Source of the DNA: UBA4720 sp038227135 | Lineage (GTDB): Bacteria > Gemmatimonadota > Gemmatimonadetes > Gemmatimonadales > Gemmatimonadaceae | DNA length: 64,000 nt | Assembly: GCA_038227135.1 (NCBI GenBank) | Contig: JBBRQC010000011.1 | Span: forward strand, 9,991-73,990 | Direction of reading: 5' to 3' | Shown: positions 1 to 8,445 of the stretch, in pieces | Layout of the letters: each line of letters starts with the position of its first letter | Position numbering within the stretch: the stretch's first letter is position 1 | Notes under the pieces: model-generated | What the model was told of the DNA's origin: nothing | Seen by the model: only the letters and a program-made list of their open reading frames with translations | The model's database searches: none | Position numbers and translations under genes: made by a program

Positions 1-48
1 GCTCGTGGCAGCGGCGATAGCCACTGCCAGGGCGATAACTTTGAACAT
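1..48 (-). CDS. N-terminus of a secreted protein (partial)
   Basis: Only the first 16 codons lie in the window. They read as a lysine-containing start followed by an Ala/Val-rich hydrophobic core, typical of a Sec signal peptide. A strong AGAGGAG ribosome-binding site lies 4-5 bases upstream of the ATG. The rest of the gene, and so its function, is outside the window. It is transcribed divergently from the response regulator at 200. Confidence 0.55.
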   Translation of the reverse strand, partial: MFKVIALAVAIAAATS

Positions 49-199
49 GCGGACTCCTCTATTGGGTTGAACTTGCAGCCCGCACGAAGGCGGGGAATTG
101 TCTGCGGTTGTACGTGAATGATACCGGACCAAGCTGTCGTCATGATTACACCAGACAGTCACGCCCTGGAGGACTTGCTTCCACGGCTGGCGGTGTAGA

Positions 200-877
200 T
201 TGCCGGTAATGCGAGTTCTTCTGGTGGAAGACGATCCCGGCCTCGCGGCCATCATCAAGACCGGCTTCGCCGAGCAGGGCGTTCAGGTAGTCACTGTCCC
301 CAGCTACGCCGAAGGGAAGATGAAAGCGGCGCTCGGGAGCTTCGACGTGCTGATCCTCGACGTGATGTTGCCGGGTGGAAACGGATTCGATCTCTGCCGC
401 GAGCTGAGAATGCGCGAGATCGGGACGCCGATCCTCATGCTCACCGCGCGCGACACCGTCGACGACCGTGTCGCCGGTCTCGAGGTTGGAGCTGACGATT
501 ACCTGACCAAACCCTTCGCATTTCGCGAGCTGCTCGCACGCGTAAGGGCTTTGGGAAGGAGGCGCGGCGCTCCGCTCCCGGAGACGCTGCACGTTGGCGA
601 CCTCGAAGTCGATCTGGAGGCGCAAAGGGTGCGGCGCGCGGGCAAATCCATTGAGCTGACAGCCAAGGAATTTGCGCTGCTCGAGTTTTTTGTCCTGCAC
701 AAAGGTCAGGTGGTTGATCGCGCCGCGATCACCGCCCACGTCTGGGACGAGAACCACGACCCTTTCACCAACGTGCTCGAGGTTCTGGTAAGACGCCTCA
801 GGCGAAAGATCGACGACGAATTTCCAACGAAGCTCATTCAGACAGTGAGAGGCGCCGGATACCGGCTTGGTGACTGA
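200..877 (+). CDS. OmpR-family DNA-binding response regulator
   Basis: Two-component response regulator: an N-terminal receiver domain (residues 1-115 counted from the ATG at 209) and a C-terminal winged-helix DNA-binding domain (about 130-222). The receiver has the acidic pair D8/D9, phospho-acceptor D51 in LILDVML, T79 and K101 in YLTKPF. The output domain ends with the usual RGAGYRLGD. A TTG at 200 or the ATG at 209 can start it; the ATG gives the canonical MRVLLVEDD start. The stop overlaps the start of the histidine kinase at 867, so the two are translationally coupled and almost certainly cognate. The stimulus is unknown. Confidence 0.93.
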   Translation: MPVMRVLLVEDDPGLAAIIKTGFAEQGVQVVTVPSYAEGKMKAALGSFDVLILDVMLPGGNGFDLCRELRMREIGTPILMLTARDTVDDRVAGLEVGADDYLTKPFAFRELLARVRALGRRRGAPLPETLHVGDLEVDLEAQRVRRAGKSIELTAKEFALLEFFVLHKGQVVDRAAITAHVWDENHDPFTNVLEVLVRRLRRKIDDEFPTKLIQTVRGAGYRLGD

Positions 878-2177
878 AGCGCTTTCCTCGCGCGGGGGCA
901 TTCAGCGCCTGGTGCGCCTGCGCCTGCGCCTCACATTCTGGTACGTGGCGACGTTCGGACTAATCATCCTGCTGCTCGGCGCCGGCCTGTTCGCGGTGAT
1001 CAGATATCAGCTCTCTCAGCAGCTCGACGATTCGCTGCACAGCGCCACGCAGGAGCTGGTCCGCGCTGCGCGAATAAGGGAAGCGGAGGCAGTCGGGGCG
1101 CGGGGCCGCGTCGTCGATGCGGTTGACGAGCTGAACATTCCCGACCGGACTCTCTACCTTCTCGATCCGCGGGGCAATCCGGTGAAGCCCGACACCGCGG
1201 CGAAGTGGATTCGCAACGCCGCACGCCAGGCAACCAACGCCGGAGAGATCACACTCGAGCGCGATCTCCCCGAGATGGAAACGCTGAGGCTTCACGCCCT
1301 GCGCTTCAGGCTGGCGTCGGGCAACACCTTGATCGCCGTCGCTGTCGCGGACCAGGTCGAGCTGGAGGATCGGTACGCCGATCTCATCGCCGCGTTCGCC
1401 GCCGCAGCATTCGCTGCTCTCGTGCTGGTCGCTGCCGGCGGATTCCTGCTCGTGCGCAAGTCGACGGCCCCGATCGAACGGTCGATGATCTTCATGAGAC
1501 GCTTCATGGCGGACGCCGCACATGAGCTGAGAACGCCCATCACCGTGCTGCGCACGCGCGTTGACGTAGCGCTGCAACAGCCGCGGGATGCCGACCACTA
1601 CGTATCGGCGTTGCACGGCGTAGAAGCCGAGGCCCGCCGACTCGGGGGGATCGTGGATAGCCTTCTTGTTCTCGCGCGCGCTGACTCTGGTGAGCGCCAG
1701 ATCGAGCGCGAGCGTTTCTTCCTCGACGATGTGGCGATCGATGCCGCTGGTGCCGAGCGGGTAGTAGGCCGGCAAAAGGGCGTGGACGTCATCGTCGAAG
1801 AATTCGAGGAAGCTCCGGTTGTCGGCGATCCGGCTTTGATCCGCCAGCTGATCATGATCCTTCTCGACAATGCGGTGAAGTTCACGGACAGTGGAGGCCA
1901 GGTCATCGTCCGGGTGTCGTTGCAGGAGGGAGTGCCGACATTCGTTGTCCGCGACACGGGCATCGGAATCAGCAAGGAAGACATGGCTAGAGTGTTCCAG
2001 CGGTTCTTTCGCGGAGACACGGCGCGCAGTCGAACCGATGGCGCAGGACTCGGACTTTCCATCGCGCGGTGGATAGCACGGGAGCACGGCGCGGAAATCT
2101 CGCTCACCTCGGAGCCGGGCCAGGGGACCCGGGTTGTGGTAACTTTCCCGCGGGCAGAGACACCGGTGTCATCGTAG
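867..2177 (+). CDS. Membrane sensor histidine kinase, partner of the upstream regulator
   Basis: Class I sensor kinase of about 436 residues. TM1 is near residues 21-45, followed by a periplasmic sensor loop of about 125 residues, TM2 near 172-196, and a HisKA domain with phospho-acceptor H219 in AAHELRTP. The HATPase_c domain has the N box around N335, DTGIGI (363-368) and GAGLGLSI (392-399). No HAMP domain is clearly recognisable between TM2 and HisKA, where the linker is very short. The start is TTG 867 or GTG 870, inside the end of the response regulator gene. Expected to phosphorylate that regulator; the signal is not known. Confidence 0.92.
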   Translation: MVTEALSSRGGIQRLVRLRLRLTFWYVATFGLIILLLGAGLFAVIRYQLSQQLDDSLHSATQELVRAARIREAEAVGARGRVVDAVDELNIPDRTLYLLDPRGNPVKPDTAAKWIRNAARQATNAGEITLERDLPEMETLRLHALRFRLASGNTLIAVAVADQVELEDRYADLIAAFAAAAFAALVLVAAGGFLLVRKSTAPIERSMIFMRRFMADAAHELRTPITVLRTRVDVALQQPRDADHYVSALHGVEAEARRLGGIVDSLLVLARADSGERQIERERFFLDDVAIDAAGAERVVGRQKGVDVIVEEFEEAPVVGDPALIRQLIMILLDNAVKFTDSGGQVIVRVSLQEGVPTFVVRDTGIGISKEDMARVFQRFFRGDTARSRTDGAGLGLSIARWIAREHGAEISLTSEPGQGTRVVVTFPRAETPVSS

Positions 2178-2238
2178 CGACAGGTCATTCGTCTATGGTG
2201 AAGACAAGCGTCCCCCGCATTCCACTCAAGCGAGGCAA

Positions 2239-3573
2239 GTGCAGGCTTCGACGTTACGCCGCGTCGCACGATACAGTTGGCCGCTATCGATCACGTTTGT
2301 CCTGGGAGTGACGGCGGCCATTTCATTGCCGCCCCTCGTGGACGCTGTGCGGCCGCAGTCTCCCGTCGCAGCGGGGCTCAGGACTTCCCTCGTCTATGAT
2401 ATCCTTGCGCCCGTGTCGAACACTCTCGACACCCTTACGTTGCTCTCCCCCGCCCAGTACTGGGCAACCTTTGCGCTCTGCCTTGTGGCCCTGTTTGCGC
2501 CGGCGACCATCCGCACTCTGCGGCGTCCGCGCGGATTCCGCCCTCAGAGCATCATCGTTCCGTGCCTGCGCTGCGTCGGCGGGACGGTAGCCATTGTTGG
2601 GCTGATTGTCGTAGCGAAGAGGCCGATGGCCGCCCTGAACTTGACGGATGCGGATCTGATCGCGGTGGATTTTCACAGCCATACATCGGCGTCGCATGAC
2701 GGGCGAGCAGGATTTGATGCAGAGCGGAACCGGGAGTGGCACCGGAACGCCGGATTCGATGCTGCGTACATCACCGACCACAGGACGTTCGAGGGAGCGC
2801 TCAGCGCAGCTGAACGGAACCCACCAGTCGCGGGAGACGGCGTCACGCTTCTGCCAGGGATCGAGCTGCGGGACGGCGACGAACACCCGATACTGCTCGG
2901 GGCGGACCCGGTGCGAACCAGGATTCCCTCGGCCGACCTTCAAGGAGTGCGGGTCGAAACCGATGGCGGGCCAGTTCCGCCGGTTCTTCTTCTCACGATT
3001 CCTGGCAACGTTCTCCGGCTCCCGCCGGATGAATACACGCGGCCAATCCGATTGGCAGCCATCGAGGTCTCTGATGGTGGCCCTCGCGGAATGGCACAGA
3101 CAGCCAGAGACAAGAAGGAAATTCTCGTCCTCGCTGACAGGCTGCATCTCGCCGCCGTCGCGGGCTCCGACAATCATGGATGGGGGAGAGCTGCGCCGGC
3201 GTGGAGTGTGCTGCGCATTCCCGGATGGCGGAGGATGACCCCCGCCTCGCTCGACGTGGCGATTCGTAGAACCCTGTTGTTGCGCTCACCCGGAACATTG
3301 GCCGTGATCGCCCGCCGAACCGTCGGGCCGCCATCGGGGAGAATCGAAGCCGCGGTCGGCGGTATTGCCGTTGGATTGTTGATGCTCCGCACGATGAATC
3401 TCCGCGAACGGTTGTCATGGATTCTGTGGAGCTGGACCTTCGCGTTTCTCTCCCTCGTCCGGGCGAGAAGGACTCGCAGAGAGCTCCGCATTCGAATCAG
3501 GGAGGCGATGAGAAACAGAGTATCGCGTCCGTTGATGGGCGCGGCGGCCGCCGCCGCCCGCCTCGCTTCGTGA
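2239..3573 (+). CDS. Membrane-anchored PHP-domain metal-dependent hydrolase
   Basis: About 444 residues from a GTG start. The N-terminal 130 residues contain three or four hydrophobic segments. A PHP-type domain follows, with the HxH motif in VDFHSHTSASHDG, then ITDH and a late SDNHGWG that fit metal ligands of PHP phosphoesterases. The C-terminus has more hydrophobic stretches and an Arg-rich tail. The enzyme domain is probably held at the membrane; substrate unknown. The stop overlaps the GTG of the PAP2 gene (GTGA), so the two are coupled and may act on related lipid or sugar phosphates (inference). Confidence 0.75.
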   Translation: MQASTLRRVARYSWPLSITFVLGVTAAISLPPLVDAVRPQSPVAAGLRTSLVYDILAPVSNTLDTLTLLSPAQYWATFALCLVALFAPATIRTLRRPRGFRPQSIIVPCLRCVGGTVAIVGLIVVAKRPMAALNLTDADLIAVDFHSHTSASHDGRAGFDAERNREWHRNAGFDAAYITDHRTFEGALSAAERNPPVAGDGVTLLPGIELRDGDEHPILLGADPVRTRIPSADLQGVRVETDGGPVPPVLLLTIPGNVLRLPPDEYTRPIRLAAIEVSDGGPRGMAQTARDKKEILVLADRLHLAAVAGSDNHGWGRAAPAWSVLRIPGWRRMTPASLDVAIRRTLLLRSPGTLAVIARRTVGPPSGRIEAAVGGIAVGLLMLRTMNLRERLSWILWSWTFAFLSLVRARRTRRELRIRIREAMRNRVSRPLMGAAAAAARLAS

Positions 3574-4289
3574 CGAGCGTCGAGCAGAGGTCAGCACGTC
3601 GATCCCAAGTGCGTGACTGGTTAAGGAAACTCCTCACCTACTGGACGCTGATCGCGATAGTCTCGGCGATCGCGCTCGCAATATTCGCCGATATCGGCGA
3701 GGATGTGGCCGAGAAATCCACGGGCGCGTTTGACAACGCCGTTCGTGCGTGGTTCCTGGCGCACCAGAATCCGACACTCTACAAGGTCGCCGCCATACTG
3801 ACGTGGATAGGATCGCCGACCGTGATGGTCATCGTGGCGATCGCGGCAGGCATATGGTTCTATCGCGGTCGTGGCCGCAGCAAAGCGGGAGTGATGGTGG
3901 CAGCGCCCGCGGCAGGTGGGCTGCTGGCTGGCGGGACGAAACTCATCTACGGCCGCGCGCGTCCCGCCGGAGCCTTACTGTTCAACGAGCGGACGTTTTC
4001 GTTTCCTAGCGGGCACGCCGCAACGTCAGCGGCGGTGATGGTCACGCTCTGTTATGTCCTCGCCCGCGAACGGATCATCTCCTGGCCGGCCGCGATTCTG
4101 ATCGGCGGAATGGCACCGTTGATCATTGGACTCACGCGGCTATATCTCGATGTACACTGGGCAACCGACGTCGTCGGGGGCTGGACGGTGGGACTCTTCG
4201 TTGCCGCGATGAGTGCAGCTCTTTACGAGCGGTTGCGAAAGAGCGAGCCGCCCGAGTCGGAGGAAGATGGGGAGCGGCTGCCGGCCTAA
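3570..4289 (+). CDS. PAP2-superfamily membrane phosphatase
   Basis: Integral-membrane phosphatase of the PAP2/BcrC/phosphatidate phosphatase type. The three signature motifs are visible: K-x6-RP in KLIYGRARP, PSGHAA, and R-x5-H-x3-D in RLYLDVHWATD. About five membrane segments. The open frame extends upstream to 3417, but that part lies inside the PHP gene and is Arg-rich. I chose GTG 3570, which overlaps the previous stop by four bases and gives 239 residues, normal for the family. Likely substrates are lipid phosphates or undecaprenyl diphosphate. Its stop overlaps the stop of the convergent amidohydrolase by 3 bases. Confidence 0.87.
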   Translation: MTSVEQRSARRSQVRDWLRKLLTYWTLIAIVSAIALAIFADIGEDVAEKSTGAFDNAVRAWFLAHQNPTLYKVAAILTWIGSPTVMVIVAIAAGIWFYRGRGRSKAGVMVAAPAAGGLLAGGTKLIYGRARPAGALLFNERTFSFPSGHAATSAAVMVTLCYVLARERIISWPAAILIGGMAPLIIGLTRLYLDVHWATDVVGGWTVGLFVAAMSAALYERLRKSEPPESEEDGERLPA

Positions 4290-5713
4290 TTGCGCTTCGC
4301 GCTCGCGACGTGATTCAGCAGGGCAGCGAGCGCGGTCGAGTCGAACACCCGGCCATTGGCGATGACGGCTGAAATGCGCCTCGTGTTGCGAATGTCCTCG
4401 AGCGGATTCGCATCGAGCAGCACCAGGTCCGCGATCTTCCCTTCCCCGATCGTGCCGAGGGTGTCGAGCGCGCCCAGATAGCTCGCTGGATTGTAGGTCG
4501 CGGTTCGAAGCGCCTCGAGAGGTGTTAGTCCCGACCTGACCAGCAGCGCGAGCTCTTCGTGCAAGCTGAATCCTGGATAGATGAAGGCACGCGGCGCGTC
4601 GGTGCCAGCCAGAAGTCCTACACCAGCTTTGTTGAGCGCGCCCGTTCTATCAAAGCTGAACGAAGTCTGCACCATGACCGAATCGGGCTTCGGGATGGCG
4701 AGGACTTTGTGCTGCCACCCGCCCTCGACGATTCCTGGAACGTATTTGCTCCACTCAGGGTGCCTGGTAGCACTGTCGAACGAGTGTGCGTATGGCTGGT
4801 ACGCGACGAGCGTCGGTGTGACCCACGTGTGATTTCTGGCGAGAGTCTCCATTACCAGCCGGCATTGATCCGGATCGTAGGCCGACCGAATTTCGCGAGC
4901 CTGACTTCGCAGCTGAAGAGGGTCGTCACCGGTCCTCCTGTTAATCGTGTCGGCGAGCTGCGCGCGAAAAACGCTTTCTCGCGAAGTGCACGCGCGCATC
5001 AGATCGTCTTCCTGGTCGACATTTCGTTGTCCGGAATCAGACGCCTCGATGACGCTGACCGAGAAGGGTACACGCCCGGCGAAAGGAATCCGGAGCTTTC
5101 GCGCCTCTCTCGCGAGACCGAAGAATGCAGCGCGCGGAATGAATGCATCGGTGCTGATGAAATCCGCCCGGACTGATCCATCCTTCTGCCGGGCCAGCGT
5201 GTCTACCGCTCGCACCGCGTCCGTTTCGCCGGACACGTGACCGACGAATTGCGCACGGCCAACCGGCCCATCGACGCGGACGCCAACGACCAGCCGCGGT
5301 CCGGCTTCACGCCCGGCGGCGATGTCGCGCTTCCACCTGAGTGTCGTGTCAATGAAGTAACCCATGTCCCGGGCGCCGGTGACACCGTTGGCGAGCATGA
5401 GCGGTCCCGCGAAATCCGGGAAGGCCCAGACGAATGCGTGCACGTGCATGTCCCACAGGCCGGGGATGAGGAACTTCCCACGACCGTCGAGCACACGCGC
5501 AGCAGCAGGAATGCGGGCGCCGGTGGCAGGCCCCGCGTAGACGATGCGATTGCCCGTGACAATCACGGTGTTGTCGCGCCGCGTCGCTCCCGAGGCGACG
5601 TCGATTACCGTGACGTGCGTGATGGCTGCGGACGGTTGCGCGCTGCCGGAACAACCTTCGGCAGCGATAAGTGCGACCCCGATGACCAGGCCCGCCAGCC
5701 GCGCGTTAGTCAC
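4286..5713 (-). CDS. Lipoprotein amidohydrolase (imidazolonepropionase-like)
   Basis: Metal-dependent amidohydrolase, about 475 residues. From the GTG at 5713 the protein starts with a lipoprotein signal ending in AAEGC, so it should be lipid-anchored outside the cytoplasm. The TIM-barrel metal site begins with the HxH in WDMHVHAF; a late GTDAPR supplies the usual aspartate. The C-terminus has the typical LGTIGEGKIADLVLLDANP beta-sandwich signature. An upstream in-frame start at 5761 would bury the signal behind a charged leader and is less likely. Related proteins include prolidases and other hydrolases; the substrate cannot be read from sequence. Confidence 0.87.
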   Translation of the reverse strand: MTNARLAGLVIGVALIAAEGCSGSAQPSAAITHVTVIDVASGATRRDNTVIVTGNRIVYAGPATGARIPAAARVLDGRGKFLIPGLWDMHVHAFVWAFPDFAGPLMLANGVTGARDMGYFIDTTLRWKRDIAAGREAGPRLVVGVRVDGPVGRAQFVGHVSGETDAVRAVDTLARQKDGSVRADFISTDAFIPRAAFFGLAREARKLRIPFAGRVPFSVSVIEASDSGQRNVDQEDDLMRACTSRESVFRAQLADTINRRTGDDPLQLRSQAREIRSAYDPDQCRLVMETLARNHTWVTPTLVAYQPYAHSFDSATRHPEWSKYVPGIVEGGWQHKVLAIPKPDSVMVQTSFSFDRTGALNKAGVGLLAGTDAPRAFIYPGFSLHEELALLVRSGLTPLEALRTATYNPASYLGALDTLGTIGEGKIADLVLLDANPLEDIRNTRRISAVIANGRVFDSTALAALLNHVASAKRN

Positions 5714-5925
5714 CAGGTTCCGATCTCTTGCGCCACGGATTGCGAGCCACGCTCCACCCACGCAGTCTCCGGTGACGAGAGCCCATAATCGTGAGAACCT
5801 GTGAGGCGACGACAGCGCCGGCTACGGTGAGGATAGTGTCGCTAGAAACGCCGTCGTTCGGCACTCCCATATGACGTAGAGACCCGTCGGCGCCCCAACG
5901 GTTGACGCCGTGCAACAATTTCAAG

Positions 5926-5998
<73 letters not shown>

Positions 5999-6008
5999 GA
6001 TACGAGAG

Positions 6009-6080
6009 AGCCACAGGTGAGAATTGAACTCACGACCGCCCGATTACGAATCGGGTGCTCTACCCCTGAGCTACTGTGGC
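6009..6080 (-). tRNA. tRNA-Thr (CGT)
   Basis: Cloverleaf on the minus strand with acceptor GCCACAG/CTGTGGC, anticodon stem CCCGA/TCGGG, loop TTCGTAA (anticodon CGT), and T-loop TTCAATT. Only ten bases separate it from tRNA-Gly. Confidence 0.95.
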
Positions 6081-6104
6081 AAAGTTCTCCTCAATGGCCA
6101 TCCA

Positions 6105-6186
6105 TGCCCTGGAGCGGACTCGAACCGCTATGCCTTTCGGCACCACCCCCTCAAGATGGCGTGTCTACCAATTTCACCACCAGGGC
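6105..6186 (-). tRNA. tRNA-Leu (GAG)
   Basis: Class II tRNA with a long variable arm (stem TGCC..GGCA). Acceptor GCCCTGG/CCAGGGC with discriminator A; anticodon stem CCATC/GGTGG with loop TTGAGGG gives anticodon GAG. T-loop TTCGAGT. The long variable arm supports Leu. Confidence 0.94.
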
Positions 6187-6251
6187 AAACAACACTTCTT
6201 CAACCGGACGCTCGATCGCTCGAGCGGCGCGATCATTCCGAAAAAACGAAA

Positions 6252-6326
6252 CGGGGCCGACGGGGCTCGAACCCGCGACCTCTCGAGTGACAGTCGAGTG
6301 CTCTAACCAAACTGAGCTACGGCCCC
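6252..6326 (-). tRNA. tRNA-Asp (GTC)
   Basis: Acceptor GGGGCCG/CGGCCCC with discriminator G, anticodon stem CTCGA/TCGAG, loop CTGTCAC (anticodon GTC), T-loop TTCGAGC. Complete cloverleaf on the minus strand. Confidence 0.95.
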
Positions 6327-6412
6327 AACTACTGGAGTCAGGGTCGGAAACCCCCTTCTCACCTCGCACCTCATTGTAACCGGACCGGGTGTCAATCAAT
6401 CCGTTCTGCAAA

Positions 6413-6484
6413 TAGCCCCAAGGGGAATCGAACCCCTCTCTGCACCGTGAAAGGGTGCCGTCCTAACCGATAGACGATGAGGCC
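6413..6484 (-). tRNA. tRNA-Glu (TTC)
   Basis: Acceptor GGCCTCA pairs with TGGGGCT using two G-T wobbles; anticodon stem GCACC/GGTGC with loop CTTTCAC gives anticodon TTC. T-loop TTCGATT. Its acceptor is less regular than its neighbours', but the TCGTCTA D-arm is typical of tRNA-Glu. Confidence 0.93.
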
Positions 6485-6519
6485 GATCGATGCTTACCGA
6501 GCATCCTTCATCCATCAAG

Positions 6520-6592
6520 TAGCGCTAACGGGATTCGAACCCGTGTTTGGGCCTTGAGAGGGCCCCGTCCTAGTCCCCTAGACGATAGCGCC
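6520..6592 (-). tRNA. tRNA-Glu (CTC)
   Basis: Acceptor GGCGCTA/TAGCGCT, anticodon stem GGGCC/GGCCC, loop CTCTCAA (anticodon CTC), T-loop TTCGAAT. The second Glu isoacceptor, directly after the TTC one, so both GAA and GAG are covered from one locus. Confidence 0.94.
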
Positions 6593-6647
6593 GCAACCGC
6601 AACGACCCGCACAACCACGAGCCAAAAACGTTTTCCAGCAATGCGAA

Positions 6648-6720
6648 CAGGCCCGGAGGGAATCGAACCCCCAACCGCCGGTTTTGGAGACCGGTGCTCT
6701 ACCAATTGAGCTACGGACCT
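6648..6720 (-). tRNA. tRNA-Trp (CCA)
   Basis: Acceptor AGGTCCG/CGGGCCT with one G-T pair, discriminator G, anticodon stem CCGGT/ACCGG, loop CTCCAAA (anticodon CCA), T-loop TTCGATT. Confidence 0.95.
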
Positions 6721-6820
6721 AAACCCGAACGGACGGCAACCGCGAGCTGCGAACTACCAGGAACTATTGCGAACTGCGGACAACTCGGCTCCGTGCGCCA
6801 TTCAGAGTTCGAACTACAGG

Positions 6821-6895
6821 GGTGGCTGACGGGAATTGAACCCGCAACCCCCGGTGCCACAGACCGGTGCTCTAACCAATTGAGCTACAGCCACC
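6821..6895 (-). tRNA. tRNA-His (GTG)
   Basis: Acceptor GTGGCTG/CAGCCAC with the extra 5' G at position -1 opposite discriminator C, the hallmark of tRNA-His. Anticodon stem CCGGT/ACCGG, loop CTGTGGC (anticodon GTG), T-loop TTCAATT. First tRNA after efp in the direction of transcription. Confidence 0.96.
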
Positions 6896-6964
6896 ATTGA
6901 ACTGCTCTGCATCTTAACCGCGTTAGACAGTCGAATCAACCGACCGCGCCGGTGCTCAACCGCT

Positions 6965-7528
6965 CTACTTCGCGCGATCCATGTACTCGCCCGTGTTCGG
7001 ATTCACGCGCACCTTCTCGCCCGTGTTGACGAACTCGGGGACGTTGATCGTAACACCATTCTCGAGCTTTGCCGGCTTCGTGGACGCGGTCTTCGTCGCC
7101 GTCTTCATTACCGGCGCCGTGTCCACGATCTCCAGCACCAGAGAGTTCGGCAGCTGAATTCCGATCACCTTTCCGTTGTAGTACTCCGCCTGGATCTTCA
7201 TCCCCGACTGCATCCACTGCGCGTTGTCGCCGAGCACCTCTTCTTCGATCTCGAGCTGGTCGTAATTCTCGGTGTTCATGAAGTGGTACGTGTTGCCGCC
7301 CTGGTACATGAACTCGAGGTCATGAGTCTCCATGGACGCCTTCTCGATGGTGTCCGCGGCGCGGAAACGGTGCTCGAAGTTGTTGCCGGTGCGAAGATTT
7401 CTGAGCTTCGCCTGCACCATCGCGCGCAGGTTGCCAGGCGTGTGGTGACGAAACTCAACTACCCGGCAGGGATCGCCCTGAAACACGAGGACCATTCCCC
7501 GCCGGATCTGGGTGGCAGGCATTGCCAT
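6965..7528 (-). CDS. efp: Translation elongation factor P
   Basis: EF-P, 187 residues, the normal length, with KOW-like N-terminal domain and two OB domains. It binds stalled ribosomes and helps form Pro-Pro bonds. Family features seen are the RRGMVLVFQGDPCRVVEF start, LRNLRTGNNFEHRFRAADTIEKA, and the C-terminal VRVNPNTGEYMDRAK. The loop that reaches the peptidyl-transferase centre reads HTPGNLRAM, so the usual modified Lys/Arg position is occupied by Asn33, followed by Leu-Arg. No modifying enzyme gene is nearby. It sits just upstream of the tRNA cluster on the same strand. Confidence 0.96.
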   Translation of the reverse strand: MAMPATQIRRGMVLVFQGDPCRVVEFRHHTPGNLRAMVQAKLRNLRTGNNFEHRFRAADTIEKASMETHDLEFMYQGGNTYHFMNTENYDQLEIEEEVLGDNAQWMQSGMKIQAEYYNGKVIGIQLPNSLVLEIVDTAPVMKTATKTASTKPAKLENGVTINVPEFVNTGEKVRVNPNTGEYMDRAK

Positions 7529-7629
7529 ATAGGTATTCCAGAACTGGGGTCGAAAGCTTGCGATCGAGCCCGGCGGTGCGCCGCATTGCTTCGATCGGGA
7601 TGGAGCGTAAACGCAAACAGCCTCGAAAC

Positions 7630-8409
7630 TTAGCCGCTTCCGGGATTTCGGTCAAGCCGCGCCACTATCGGCTTCAGCGACTTCCAAAGGTTGTCCGCGA
7701 CGATCCGCTCGCCGGCAAGGTTCGGGTGCACTCCGTCCGGCTGATTCAGACGTGAGATTCCGGCGACACCGTCGAGCAGGAACGGCAGCAGCGGAACGTT
7801 TTCCTTCCTGGCGATCTCAGCGTATATCGCGCGAAAGCTCCGAGTGTAGCTGACTCCATAGTTGGGCGGAGCTTCCATCTGGACGAGTACGATCTTCGCC
7901 TTCGGCTGTTTCTGCCTGATAGTCGCAATCACCTGTTCGAGATTTGCGCGCGCAGCATCGGGCGAGAGACCGCGCAGCGCATCGTTGGCCCCACCCTCGA
8001 TTATGACCAGATCCGCCGGTGTCCGCAGCACCCAGTCGATGCGTCGCGCGGCACCCGCCGTCGTCTCACCCGACAACCCCCCATTCACTGCTTTGATGGG
8101 GAGGCCCTCGGCCTCCGCCTTCTTTTCGATGAGGGACGGAAATGCCTGCTCGGGATCAAGTCCCAGGCCAGCGGTAAGACTCGTACCAAAGAAAAGGACC
8201 ACAGGTGTGCGTACAGATGTCGACGGAGCGCCCGCCGTTGCCGTCGGGTCTCCGGTTGCCTTCACTTCACTCATGTTATTCTTCGCCTCAGCCACATTTC
8301 TCGAATTGTCCACGTTTCCGCCCGACCCGCAGGCGCTCACTGCCCACAGAGCCGCAACAAATAATCTCCGCTCCGCGCTCTCGCGCAGCCGTCTGAGGCC
8401 CTTTCTCAT
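7630..8409 (-). CDS. tesA: Lipoprotein SGNH esterase, TesA-like
   Basis: GDSL/SGNH hydrolase related to TesA arylesterase/lysophospholipase, about 259 residues. The nucleophile is S77 in FFGTSLTAGLG; other blocks are G111 in NGGLSGETTAG, the GGAND motif (139-143) and the D225-x2-H228 pair in DGVHPN. A signal ending in VSAC puts the lipidated Cys at 27, followed by a Ser/Thr/Ala-rich linker of about 40 residues. It is divergent from the ybbA-ybbP-like ABC genes, the same partnership as tesA with ybbA/ybbP in Escherichia coli. Likely periplasmic or outer-membrane; substrate lipid or ester unknown. Confidence 0.88.
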   Translation of the reverse strand: MRKGLRRLRESAERRLFVAALWAVSACGSGGNVDNSRNVAEAKNNMSEVKATGDPTATAGAPSTSVRTPVVLFFGTSLTAGLGLDPEQAFPSLIEKKAEAEGLPIKAVNGGLSGETTAGAARRIDWVLRTPADLVIIEGGANDALRGLSPDAARANLEQVIATIRQKQPKAKIVLVQMEAPPNYGVSYTRSFRAIYAEIARKENVPLLPFLLDGVAGISRLNQPDGVHPNLAGERIVADNLWKSLKPIVARLDRNPGSG

Positions 8410-8445
8410 TGCGGCGCCGGTTCCGACCTACACCCGAACTCGTGC

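Noticed and set aside
960..2087. 375-codon minus-strand frame inside the histidine kinase
   Set aside because: Mirrors kinase codons in a high-GC gene; no recognisable domain and biased to Arg, His, Asp.
6900..6964. Possible ninth tRNA next to tRNA-His
   Set aside because: No acceptor or T-arm pairing could be made.
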